Assembly (NCBI GenBank): GCA_911728455.2
Contig: OU452227.1
Location: 11,255,110 to 11,319,109, forward strand
DNA length: 64,000 bases
Direction of reading: 5' to 3'
DNA from: Marthasterias glacialis
Lineage: Eukaryota > Echinodermata > Asteroidea > Forcipulatida > Asteriidae
Position numbers and translations under genes: made by a program. The stretch's first letter is position 1. Each line of letters opens with the position of its first letter. The notes under the pieces are model-generated. The model saw only the letters and a list, made by a program, of their open reading frames with translations. It was not told the DNA's origin and did no database searches. Positions 35,078 through 45,900 of the stretch are shown piece by piece.

Positions 35078-38000
35078 GTAGGTCAAATTTTCTGGAAACA
35101 GTCTTTAACAGACCAAATCTTCACCACCGGTCCCGTTTCTAATTTGATATTGTGTATTATGTTAAGACATAGATTGGTGATTACAGTGTATGGTTCACAT
35201 TTTACACGCAGATTATACTACTTGTGGCGAGCAGACTGCTCCACCCCCATCGGATGGTAGCCTCGCCATTGTTGGCGGCCAAAAAGCGGACGATGGCGAG
35301 TGGCCCTGGCAGGCCCATATGATTATAGACGGCGTGGTGATGTGTGGTGCCTCACTGGTTCAGCCCGATTGGATATTGACGGCTGCTCACTGTTTGTAAG
35401 TTTACGTGGATTACACTTCCTTCTTACATTACTTTATTTGGTCCCCAATCGGGATTTTTGGTGAGGAGGGGTGGGTGGGGAAAGTGGGGTGGGGTTGGGG
35501 TTTGGGAATGAGCAATCATTGGATACATAGCGTGGACCTGAGAACAAAAGATGTCCGCACAGCGTAGGATCTTGAGACATTATCTGGACTTACAAATGTC
35601 TACGCAATGTCTTCATGATTTAGAATAATCTATTTCCTAAAAGTGATTAATAGTTACTTTTCTCAAAGTGAAGATGATAATTTTAGGAAATCAACAGAGT
35701 GGGGTGGGGGTGACGAGGACCCCCCTCCTCACCTTCCTGGATACGCCATTGGCCCCACTCCCTCTCCCAACTTATGAACCACCCTTGTTGCTTGTAGAGG
35801 CACCATTCTCACAGAGCCGAACCTGCTGCAGTTCCGTATGGGTAGTAACAGCGCCGTCATCCCCGGACCACATGCGCAGTGGAGAAATGCTGAGAAGATC
35901 TACATGCATCCAGAGTACACGATACACTCCACGATGAACCACGACATGGACATCGCTCTGATCAAGCTGACGGTACCGTTTAATATTACCGACCACGTTC
36001 GGACAGTGTGCCTCCCTGCGACGGATATCGGGGCCGAGTTTCCCGTCTCTACACCGGTGACGGTAACTGGTTGGGGAGCGACCTTTGGTGGTAAACATTT
36101 TCAAAACAAAGAGGTCCTATCAAAACAAATCTGAAATACTGTAAACTTTTCTTGCGTTTCAAGGCAAGAGTCTTGCACATTACATTAAGGCCGATGAATA
36201 ATCGAACAAGCGGAGTTTTGTACTGCAATAACCTTGCTCTTTTTAACTGCCCCCATCCCCATACATAAACAGGTACCATAGAACACGCAATTCACTGACC
36301 AAAAATCTCTGCTGTGTTAAACAGGAACTGCGGACAGTCAAAATGTCAAGAGATATTTATAGGCTTTAGTTACCGACTTGTTTCACGTAAAACTTTTCCG
36401 CCATCAAATGAATTTTCAAAACAAGAATTCGAAAATGAATTTGCAGAGACAGAGAGGGAGAGAAAAAAAAAGGAAATTAATTTTCTGATTGAAAAAGGGG
36501 GAAATAAAGTAGCTACGTGAACAATTACAAGTAACATTTTTTCTTGATAATTATGCTTGTCTAATAGCGTTGAAAACATTGGCTATCACAGATTTTGAAA
36601 GCGATGACCTGCTTGAAGTCACGGTGGAGATTCTGGACCAGAATGAGTGCGCGGAGAGCTACGCCGGGGCAGACATTCCCTTAACAGACAACATGCTTTG
36701 CGCTGGAGTTCAGGACGGTCTCAAAGATGCCTGCTGGGTTCGTATTTTTTTCTGAATCTTGATTGAAAACGGGGGGGGGGGGGGCTACTTTATTTGACAA
36801 AATCTCCACAGTATATGGGGATGAAAAACCGACATATTGATAATGAATTCATATAGTTAAACAAGCTTCAGCAGTGGATTTAGTTAGAGAGATTTCGTTC
36901 AAATCCTATTTTTAAAAATGACACCAGTACCAAAACATTAATGACCTCAATCTTTTTTCTTTTTTTTTAATTTAGGGCGATAGCGGAGGACCTTTAGTAA
37001 CCCAGAGGGGAACTCGTTGGTTTCAGCTCGGGGTAGTCAGCTTCGGTATCAGCTGTGGCCATCCGTCTTATCCCGGAGTTTATACCAGGGTGGCGTCGTT
37101 CGAAGATTGGATGGCACCCATCTTTCGGGGCAGGGAGCCTCTAAGACGTAAGAACCTTATTTTGAGACGTTCCATTTCAAAATTGTGAAAATCTTTAGGT
37201 TTTTCCGGTCAATTTTCCAGCAAATAAGCTGCCACTTTAAACGTCGTGTTGTTCCATTTTGGAAATTTGAAACTCCTCAAAACAGTCATTCAATTACACT
37301 TAATGTGCAAACAATTGTTCTTTTGTGTCGTGGGATTAAAACAAGTTAACCATTTGATTTAACAAATTTAACAATCCACTTGAACAGCATTCAAATTTGG
37401 CACCTTTTTGATGAAATCTCTTTTTTTGCGCCTGCTCTGCTATAATGAAAGCCGAGTTGGCATGGATAACAAAAACATCGCCCAAACTTCAATTGAATAC
37501 ATTGCTATATAAATTCGCATCTCAAAGTGAGTTTCAATGACGGCTTCTTCTAAAGAAGCAAAACCGCTTCAGTACGAATTCATGAAAGTAAAATGAGTTG
37601 TTTTTTTCGCAAAAACAATTCCGAGAAAACCTACCTTATTTCACTCTCTAAACACCCAAGCAGTGGTTGAAATAAATTCTCGGCACGACGGACGAACAGA
37701 CAGACGGAATTGTCTTAACGTTTCTAAATAATTACTTTTACCAAAAGACTACAAAATATTGAAAGATGTAGCCTGTAGCTTGTAGCGTTTTTTTTATAAG
37801 GTCAAACTAACAAATTATACCAGAGCTGAAATTTTTGTAGTAAATACAAAACATTCTAAAGCAAACACTAAGGGGACCCATTGTGCCAAATTCTTGCAGA
37901 AATTAGGGAGTGTGCATGTGATGAGTTTAAGTGTAGTTATGGGGGCTGCATTCCAAACTCCATGAAGTGCGACGGAAAGTTTCAATGTTCGAGTAAATCT

Positions 38001-40545
38001 GACGAAGACAACTGTGGTGAGTTTATTATATTTTATTGATATTTTACTAAAGTTTTATCGTTATCAAAGATGGGCACCTCTTGACAAGTAGGGTTGGGGT
38101 TGAGTTAGGGAAGTGGGAAGTAGGGTAGTGGGAAAGTCCTGCTGTAGTAAACCGTGGAATCGCCATTGGTAAAAACGAAACAACACGACAGACAAAAACT
38201 ATTATTATAAACCTAAACGCAATTTTGAAGCCTCTGACTTGATAGATCGTCATGTTAGTCCCCAACAATAATAAAAATGTTGATTAAAAAATGATTATTT
38301 ATAAATAATATTTATATATGATAAATATTGACTATATATAAATAAGGGTTAGGCCTATTAATAAAACATGGTTATATGTAAATAATTATTAACAAATAAT
38401 GGCTATATATAAATAATGGTTATTATAAATGGTGGTTATAAACAAATAATAATTATTTATAAATAATGATGGATAATAAATGGATATGTATAAATAATAA
38501 TTATAAATGAATAATAGTTGTTCTAAAATAACCAATGGTTAACTTATGGTTATATACAACAATTTTTATTAATAAATAATGGTTATTTATAAATAATCAT
38601 TATTCATATGGTTATATATAAGTTATGACTATACATGTGTGATGGTTGGGTTTTTATTTTGTAATCCAACCATCCCGGAATCTTACTAACGTACATGACT
38701 AGGAATGATACACGTTTTAAATCAGCAAGTTCGTGTTCAATAATTATTACTCACACCAATGACTAACCATAGTTACAACTGTAGCCAAATCTCAACTCAT
38801 GATATAGTGATGAGACCAAACGCTCACCGGTAAAGCGTTCGACTCAATATAGAACAGCGATGTTGATCGACACACACGCCTCTGGACAATAGACACGAGG
38901 GTGTGTGCCCAGTGGGTTTTTATACACAGGAAGGAATTCGATTGCATAATAAAACATTCCAACTTAAACCACGAGAGATTCGTTATTCTTTAAAACCTAT
39001 TCATCACACATGTATAAATAATAAGGGTTGTTTATAAAAAAATATTTGTGTATAAATAAAGGTTATATTTAAATAAGTTTATTTCCAATATTTATTATAA
39101 AGAAATAATGATTATTTATAAAAGATGATATATCAATAATTGCTTTTTATAAATAATGGTTGTATGTAAGAAATGGGTTAACGTCAGAACCTAGCGGTGT
39201 CGGAACATAAAGCAGTCACCGAATAATGTACATTGTTAAAATTAAAAGGCTGTTTCTTTCTCCTTCGATTGGCTTTGAAGATGAACATGAAGCACAGGTG
39301 ACACGATCAATTCCCCCAACGCAAGATTCATTAGAAGTGAAGTCAACCAATGCATTAATTGGAGTCAGCACCGGGGCAGGTATTGTCATCGTCTGTCTAC
39401 TATTGTGTTTATCGATACAATACCATTCAATCAGTAAGCTGAAACAAAAGGTATCGAATCAACACGCAGGTGAGTTATTAACACATTAGGCTCGATTTCA
39501 AAAAGCACTAAGATCTTCAGGCGAGTTGCAACATTGTGACGTCACACTTTGCTTAGCAATTAAGACTGATGCACATCTTAAAATCAAGTCTTAGCTTTTT
39601 GTGAAACAAAGCCAGATATCGAAACTCAGGCACAGTTTATCAGCTCTCTTTAATTTTATGAGTTGGATAACCAAGAAAAAATTACGGATGATTTTCGTAA
39701 ACTTCAAATCTTATCTTTTTATAAATTTGATAATAGTATTCATCTACTTGAGAAATATTTTTCTCAGAAAGTACCACCGGGTGCGAGATTCAATTTACCC
39801 GCAAACACTCGATTTCTCACTTTGATTTACCAACTCGACACAATATGAAGAAGATGAATGGTTCATTACATCCAAACAGCCCTCTCAAATTATTTCTTCG
39901 CCCTGCTTTCCCCCTCCCAAACCTCCTCCAATGAAAATGCTAGTTACACGATGATACATTTAAAGCCCCAGCTCAACATTGGTAAGAAAGTGAAACATAA
40001 TGTTCACAGATTTACACATACCTTACATCGTATAAAGATAAAGATGGTAGAACATTTTCCTTGACATATTTCTGGCTGAAGTGTTATCGTTTTTTGAATA
40101 ATAAATGAAATAAGACCTACAATTTATTGTCGTCTCATGTAAGACCAAAACTCTGCCTATAGGAATGCGTACACAAATTCTGAATGAATTTTTCCCGTTT
40201 TCCCGCAAATGAAACAACGAAATGAGCTGACATTTTTACACGTTTGTTTTATTACAAATATCTTGAATTGTGGAAAGAATGGAAGCATTTAGAGTCAGAG
40301 TTTACTAATGTTGAGCTTGGGCTTTAAGGGGTAACATTCATATTGTGATTAGTTATAAAAAAAACAAAGCCAGTATCTCGCTTGGGATAACTTGGTTGGT
40401 CAACCACTATGAAATTAAATCTTCGTAAACCTGAAAATCAAATCCTTTTTTGTTTTGAACCAACACAGAGTTGCCATCACGTCAGGGCGGAGCAAGCGTT
40501 GACAACAACGGGGTAGAGAACCCGGCGTACACTATTACTAAATAA
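35017..40545 (+). CDS. membrane-anchored trypsin-like serine protease with LDLa module (type I topology)
   Basis: Eight exons join in phase: 35017-35077, 35212-35395, 35798-36090, 36568-36737, 36976-37147, 37900-38016, 39281-39469 and 40469-40545. They sum to 1263 nt, 420 residues plus TAA. Order: signal peptide (1-20), S1A protease starting at IVGG (40), LDLa module (298-332), Ser/Thr stalk, membrane helix (about 357-380), cytoplasmic tail ending ENPAYTITK. The triad is H80 (TAAHC), D133 (DIALIKL) and S239 (GDSGGP). Asp233 lies six residues before the catalytic Ser, with the glycines G260 and G270, so specificity should be for Arg/Lys. C25 and C153 are placed to keep the light chain attached after cleavage. 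Oddities: Ala precedes IVGG, Trp replaces Gln192, and Phe replaces Trp215 (chymotrypsin numbering). It is an S1A ectoenzyme; its substrate is unknown. Confidence 0.9.
35212..35395 (+). CDS. protease exon 2: propeptide, IVGG and catalytic His
   Basis: Encodes a short Pro-rich propeptide with one Cys, then [18 protein letters not shown] and, at its end, WILTAAHC. The acceptor is acacgcag; the donor gtaagt splits a Leu codon. Confidence 0.93.
35798..36090 (+). CDS. protease exon 3: catalytic Asp
   Basis: Encodes residues 83-179, including [11 protein letters not shown], an N-glycosylation sequon NIT (144-146), RTVCLP and VTVTGWG. Acceptor is cttgtag and donor is gtaaac. Confidence 0.93.
36568..36737 (+). 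CDS. protease exon 4: S1-pocket Asp
   Basis: Encodes residues 180-236, ending [17 protein letters not shown]. The donor gttcgt is weak. The nearest alternative (gtattt, six bases on) runs into a stop, so this boundary is preferred. Confidence 0.88.
36976..37147 (+). CDS. protease exon 5: catalytic Ser
   Basis: Encodes [20 protein letters not shown] and on through [20 protein letters not shown] to a Trp-containing C-terminal helix. Acceptor is aatttag and donor is gtaaga. Confidence 0.93.
37900..38016 (+). CDS. protease exon 6: LDL-receptor class A module
   Basis: Encodes one LDLa repeat: C298, C305, C310, C317, C323 and C332 with the hallmark pieces FKC, CIP, CDG and SDE. An extra Cys (C300) is present. 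Two of the usual calcium-cage acids are replaced (Gln before C323 and a Ser-Lys in place of the Asp-Gly). It is a single symmetric phase 1-1 exon, as usual for shuffled LDLa modules. Confidence 0.9.
38276..38640. repeat. AT-rich degenerate tandem repeat (tataaataatggtta)
   Basis: Irregular copies of tataaataat and ggttatatataaataa. The same words resume at about 39009-39170. Both lie in the protease intron 38017-39280. Confidence 0.85.
39009..39170. repeat. AT-rich degenerate tandem repeat, second block
   Basis: ataaataataagggttgttt and related words continue the pattern of 38276-38640 after about 370 bp of other sequence. Confidence 0.75.
39281..39469 (+). CDS. protease exon 7: stalk and transmembrane helix
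   Basis: Encodes an acidic and Ser/Thr/Pro stalk followed by [20 protein letters not shown] and a Lys-containing juxtamembrane stretch (SKLKQK). Acceptor follows a pyrimidine-rich tract and reads tttgaag; donor is gtgagt. Positive charge after the helix supports a cytoplasmic C terminus. Confidence 0.82.
39488..39607. repeat. foldback fragment with ggctcgatttcaaaaagc terminus
   Basis: Left ggctcgatttcaaaaagcac and right gtcttagctttttgtgaaac are inverse. Terminal match to 22588-22826. Confidence 0.65.
39960..40327. mobile_element. TTAA-flanked MITE, copy C
   Basis: About 368 bp, TTAA on both sides, termini AGCCCCAGCTCAACATTGGT and ACTAATGTTGAGCTTGGGCT. It lies in the last intron of the protease gene. 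Confidence 0.87.
40469..40545 (+). CDS. protease exon 8: cytoplasmic tail
   Basis: Encodes [20 protein letters not shown] then YTITK and TAA. The NPAY motif fits the NPxY consensus bound by PTB-domain endocytic adaptors in other membrane proteins; that use here is inference. Confidence 0.8.
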
Positions 40546-40546
40546 A
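40541..40546 (+). promoter_or_regulatory. AATAAA overlapping the protease stop codon
   Basis: A canonical polyadenylation hexamer overlaps the TAA stop. If used, the 3' UTR would be only a few tens of bases. I saw no other AATAAA close downstream, so it is the best candidate. Confidence 0.45.
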
Positions 40547-40769
40547 GGACGTATAATTATGAAATAGACCTGAAGCTCATGAAATCGCTGGAGAAGGTCA
40601 CGCCCTCGTATAACAGAGGTCAAAAGACGTTGCTCATTGGTCCATCATTGTCCAACACGCGTATATAATTGACCCATTTCACTCGACGTCATCATCACAA
40701 TAATCTTGGTTGCGCTATTTTCAGAGTTATTGTTTGTGTGTGTTATGGGTCAATATATGTACGTTTTCG

Positions 40770-40884
40770 TTGTTCGAGCTCGTCCAAATCAAGCTATTTC
40801 GACGTGGCTTGGCCATTAGCTGCAGTAAACAACGTTGAATAGGCCAGAGCCACTGCCGAAGCCATTAGGTTGGACATGGCCTTC
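40770..40884. repeat. foldback element, 'aggccgtg' family (diverged)
   Basis: ttcgagctcgtccaaatcaa on the left and gaagccattaggttggacat on the right, with gacgtggcttggcc against the inner agccactgcc block. Confidence 0.45.
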
Positions 40885-40970
40885 CATCATCAATTGACCT
40901 TTAAGATGGCGGCGGCATGACGTCAGTGCATAAAGTAAATGGTCATTGCCACCTCCTGCAGGCCCAATTT

Positions 40971-41154
40971 CTCAGTACTGCTAAAAAGCGTAAAACATTG
41001 CTCAGCAAATTTCTGCCAAGCAAAATTTAGCAGAGTACTAGTAATAAATAGTATTTGACATGGTACCTGGACTGGTAACCTAAATCTGGTAGGCATAATC
41101 GTTTTGTGCTTTATGCTACTTATGCGCGCTTAAGCAGCTCTATGAAATTGGGCG
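40971..41154. repeat. foldback element, 'gcccaatttc' family
   Basis: Left ggcccaatttctcagtactg and right gcagctctatgaaattgggc are inverse. Same family as 13936-14122. Confidence 0.7.
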
Positions 41155-41584
41155 CTGATTTTATGGTAAGAGTAACCTCCCATCATTTACCCACAAGCGT
41201 AGGTAGTGTGTAAGTGGGAAGTGGAAATTTGGGCGCATAGAGTTTTACCGTGTAACATTTCTTGGGGAATATACATGAACTTCAAAATTTTATTTTTGTG
41301 AGCTGGAGAGATACATTGCTGAGGTCGTTGTTACAAACGATGCTTTCCTTTTTCAAACACGCTTGACTTGTTCTCAATTGTAATACTTATTTGGTTGTGC
41401 ACCCAAGCCGTATTATTATCTACAACTTATTAATCAGTAGCCATTTAGGATACCGTGTAGTATTCAATTTCAACCTTTTGAGTAGGCCTACGATATTTTT
41501 TGTAATTGATCAAAGTTATTATTTCCAAAATCGCACGAAATAATATTAAATTGAAAAAGTGATTTTTATCAAATTTTAGCTTAA

Positions 41585-42450
41585 CATAAAATGCGATGTC
41601 ATGCTCTAAAACGATGCATGTATGTATACTACTGATGCCCTTTTATTTAACTTGACCCTGGATATAAGTTCTTTGGGAAATATTGATATTTCTTTGATAA
41701 TTTAGTACAGTAATTTGGATCAATAATCATAATAATAAAAAAAAAGTTGAGAGGTACAATAGGTCGATGGAGAAGAAATGGCATCAGTAAGGGTGCCCAC
41801 TCTACTGGTACTGGAACACGGAACACGTAGAAAATTTGGAAAAATTCATAAGGTGTTGACATTGCAGTTTTATAAAAATTTTAGCCAATAAAATAACATT
41901 TTTGCTAAGAAACGATGCAAGAGGAACTATTGATGACTTTTTATTCAACTAAGCTCAGGATTTGCAGTGATCTTTGGGGACAATTTCTAATTTGGTTAAT
42001 TTACATATGACACATTTTTGCAGAAAAATCCTTAACATTTCAAAAAACATAAAAAAGATACAATAAGTCAAGTTCTACGAAATGGTATGAGTGAGGACGC
42101 CACTGAGCCTTTTTATGTTTAACCCAGAATAAAAGCTGTATTTTGGGAAACATTAAAATTAAAAAAATATAATAAATATACATTATCTTTGCTGAAAAAA
42201 TCCTTAATATTTCAACAACAAAAAAGATGTAACAGGTCAAATTCTACGAAATAGGATGAGTGAGGATGCCTGCTTCATTTAAAAGCATAAAATCGGACTT
42301 GAAAATTTTGTCAAAAATGGGAAAAATCATAAGGGGTAGTAAGTCCAGCATTTTCATCAAAATTGCGCCCAATTTTGAAGATGCGATATTATGTTCTAAA
42401 ATGATGTAGTAGGCACAACTGATTTTTTTTTATATTACTTGACCCAGGTG
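41585..42450. repeat. decayed left edge of the satellite array
   Basis: Diverged copies of satellite words: ctactgatgcccttttattt, cttgaccctggatataagtt, tgctgaaaaaatccttaata and tcatttaaaagcataaaatc. They match the spacer and monomer of the main array but with many changes and AT-rich additions. Confidence 0.75.
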
Positions 42451-42469
42451 TTACAGATCAGATTCTTCC

Positions 42470-42987
42470 TGCCCCTATTTAAACTACTTTCTTTTCATTA
42501 ATTGTACTAGCGGGATGCCGCGCTTCGCGCGGCACCCGCTAGGTGGTCACGATGTTTGCGTATGAATGTTGCAGTCAATTATAATAGTGTCGGGTAAGGG
42601 TGTAATTTGCAGAGCGCCGTAACAAAAAATATACATATATACATATAAGATACAAAAAAGGGGCGGCAAACACAAATAAAGAAACAACGAAACAAAATAA
42701 ATCAAACAAAATCTAGAGTTATAGGAATACAAAAATAATGAAATCAAACAACTTTAATAAATTTGCAACTTCCATCAGTACCCTAATTTCCATGCCAAGA
42801 AACCAGTGGATTGCTTATTCAGAAAAAGAATCATTTTGGTCCACACAATTGTGTTTGAATATCAAAATAGCTGCATATCCATTTGGCGCACATGCATCAT
42901 TGCCAAGTATACAAAGTATATTATGTATCCGGCCATTCACACCAAGAATTCATGCTTTGTATTACATGACACGGCGTTGGAGGGGAG
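42470..42987 (-). mobile_element. insertion in the satellite with a Helitron-like 3' end
   Basis: Unrelated sequence splits the array between decayed units and the first good monomer. At its left edge is a 15-bp-arm hairpin (42507-42540: tagcgggatgccgcgc / gcgcggcacccgcta). On the minus strand the hairpin is followed by CTAGT, the pattern of a Helitron 3' terminus. No Rep/helicase coding is present, so it would be non-autonomous. The other boundary is only inferred from where the satellite resumes. Confidence 0.4.
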
Positions 42988-45900
42988 GGGCTTCATTTAA
43001 AAGCATGAAATCGGACTTGAAAATTTGCTCAAAATTGAAAAAAAAAAATCACAAGGGGTAAGTCCAGCATTTTGATCAAATTTGGGCCAATTTTGAAGGT
43101 GACATGTTTTGCACTAAACTGATGCAATAAGTACTACTGATGCCTTTTGATTTTACTTGACCAAGGATATAAGCTATATTTGAGGAAATACGGAGCTTTT
43201 GTGGTAAACCATGACAATAACTTGTGCTGAAAAATCCTTTATATTTCAGAAAATATGAAAGATGCAAGAGGTCAAGCTGTACGAAATGGTTTTGTTGAAG
43301 ATGTCTGCTTCATTTAAAAGCATGAAATTGGACTTAAAGATTTGGCCAAAAATGGAAAAAATCACACGGGGTAAGTCCAGTATTTTCATCAAATTATGGC
43401 AGATTTTGAAGGTGCGAAAGTTTGAAAAATCCTTTATGTTTGGAAAAATATTAAAGATACAAGAGGTCAATCTGTACGAAATGGTACAAGTGTTGATGCC
43501 TGCTTCATTTAAAAGCATGAAATCGGACTTAAAAATTTAGCCAAAAATTGAAAACATCACAAGGGGTAAGTCCAAAATTTTGATCAAATTTGGTCCAATT
43601 TTCAAAATTCTTCATATTTGGAAAAATATGAAAGATGCAAGAGTTCAAGCAGTACAAAATGGTACAGGTGAGGATGCCTGCTTCATTTCAAAGCATAAAA
43701 TCGGACTTAAAGATTTGGCCAAAAATGGAAAAAATCACAAGAGGTAAGTCCAGCATTTTGATCAAATTTGGGCAGATTTTGAAGGTGCGAAATTTCGAAA
43801 AATACTTAATATTTGGAAAAATATGAAAGATGCAAGAGGTCAAGCTGTACGAAATGGTACGGGTGAGGATGCCTGCTTCATTTAAAAGCATGAAATCGGA
43901 CTTGAAAGATTGGCCGAAAATTGAAAAAATCACAAGGGGGTAAGTACAGCATTTTGAACAAATTTGGGCAAATTTTGAAAAATATTCTTAATATTTGGAA
44001 AAATATGAAAGATGCAAGAGGTCAAGCTGTACAAAATGGTACGAGTGAGGATGCCTGCTTCATTTAAAAGCATGAAATCGGATTTGAAAATTTAGCCATA
44101 AATTGAAAAAATCACAAGGGGTAAGTCCAGCATTTTGATCTAATTTGGGCCAATTTTGAAAAATTCTTAATATATGGAAAAATATGAAAGATGCAAGAGG
44201 TCAAGCTGTACAAAATGGTACGAGTGAGGATACCTGCTTCATTTAAAAGCGTGAAATTGGACTTGAAAATTTGGCCAAAAATTAATGAAATTACAAGGGG
44301 TAAGTCCAGCATTTTGATCAAATTTGGGCCAATATCTAAGGTGCGAAATTTCGAAAAATCTTCATATTTAGAAAAATATGAAAATGCAAGAGGTCATGCT
44401 GTACGAAATGGTACGGGTGAGGATTCCTGCTTCATTTAAAAGCATAAAATCGGGCTTAAAAATATGGCCAAAAATTGAAAAATTCACAAGGGGTAAGTCC
44501 AGCATTTTGATCCAATTAGGGCAATTTTTGAAGGTGCGAAATTTAAAAAAATATTCATATTTGGAAAAAATGTGAAAGATGCAAGAGGTCAAGCTGTACG
44601 AAATGGTACGGGTGAGGATGCCTGCTTCATTTAAAAGCATGAAATCGGACTCGAAAATTTGGCCAAAAGTTGAAAAAATCACAAGGGGTTAGTCCAGCAT
44701 TTTGATTAAATTTGGGCCAATTTTAAAGGTGACATGTTTTGCACTAAAATGATGCAATAAGTACTACTGATGCCTTTTGATTTTACTTGACCAAGGATAT
44801 AAGCTATATTTGAGGAAATACGGAGCTTTTGTGGTAAACCATGACAATAACTTGTGCTGAAAAATCCTTTATATTTCAGAAAATATGAAAGATGCAAGGG
44901 GTCAAGCTGTACGAAATGGTTTTGTTGAAGATGTCTGCTTCATTTAAAAGCACGAAATCGGACTTAAAGATTTGGCCAAAAATGGAAAAAATCACAAGGG
45001 GTAAGTTCAGCATTTTGATCAAATTTGGGCAGATTTTGCAGGTGCGAAGTTTCAAAAAATCTTTGACATTTGGAAAAATATGAAATATGTAAGAGGTCAA
45101 GCTGTACGAAATGGTACGGACTTGAAAGAGTGGCCAAAAATGGAAAAAATCACAAGGGGTCCAGCATTTTGATCAAATTTGGGCAGATTTTGAAGGTGCA
45201 AAATTTTGAAAAATCCTTAATATTTAGAAAAATATGAAAGATGCAAGAGGTCAAGCTGTACTAAATGGTATTGTCGAGGATGCCTGCTTCATTTAAAAGC
45301 ATGAAATCGGATTTAAAGATTTGGCCAAAAGTGGAAAAAATCACAATGGGTAAGTCCAGCATTTTGATCAAATTTGGGCAGATTTCGAAGGTGCCAAATT
45401 TCGAAAAATACTTAATATTTGGAAAAATATGAAAAATGCAAGAGGTCAAGCTGTACGAAATGGTACGGGTGAGGATGCCTGCTTCATTTAAAAGCATGAA
45501 ATCGGACTTGAAAAATTGGCCGAAAATTGAAAAAATCACAAGGGGTAAGTCCAGCATTTTGATCAAATTTGGGCAGATTTTGAAGGTGCCGAATTTCGAA
45601 AAATACTTAATATTTGGAAAAATATGAAAGATGCAAGAGGTCAAGCTGTACGAAATGGTACGGGTGAGGATGCCTGCTTCATTAAAAATCAGGAAATCGG
45701 ACTTGAAGATTGGCCGAAAATTGATAAAATCACAAGGGGTAAGTCCAGCATTTTGATCAAATTTGGGCCAATTTTGAAGGTGACATGTTTTGCACTAAAC
45801 TGATGCAATAAGTACTACTGATGCCTTTTGATTTTACTTGACCAAGGATATAAGCTATATTTGAGGAAATACGGAGCTTTTGTGGTAAACCATGACAATA

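Noticed and set aside
36738..36754. Alternative donor gtattt six bases after the chosen exon 4 end
   Set aside because: Joining it to exon 5 brings an in-frame stop within a few codons and destroys the GDSGGP motif.
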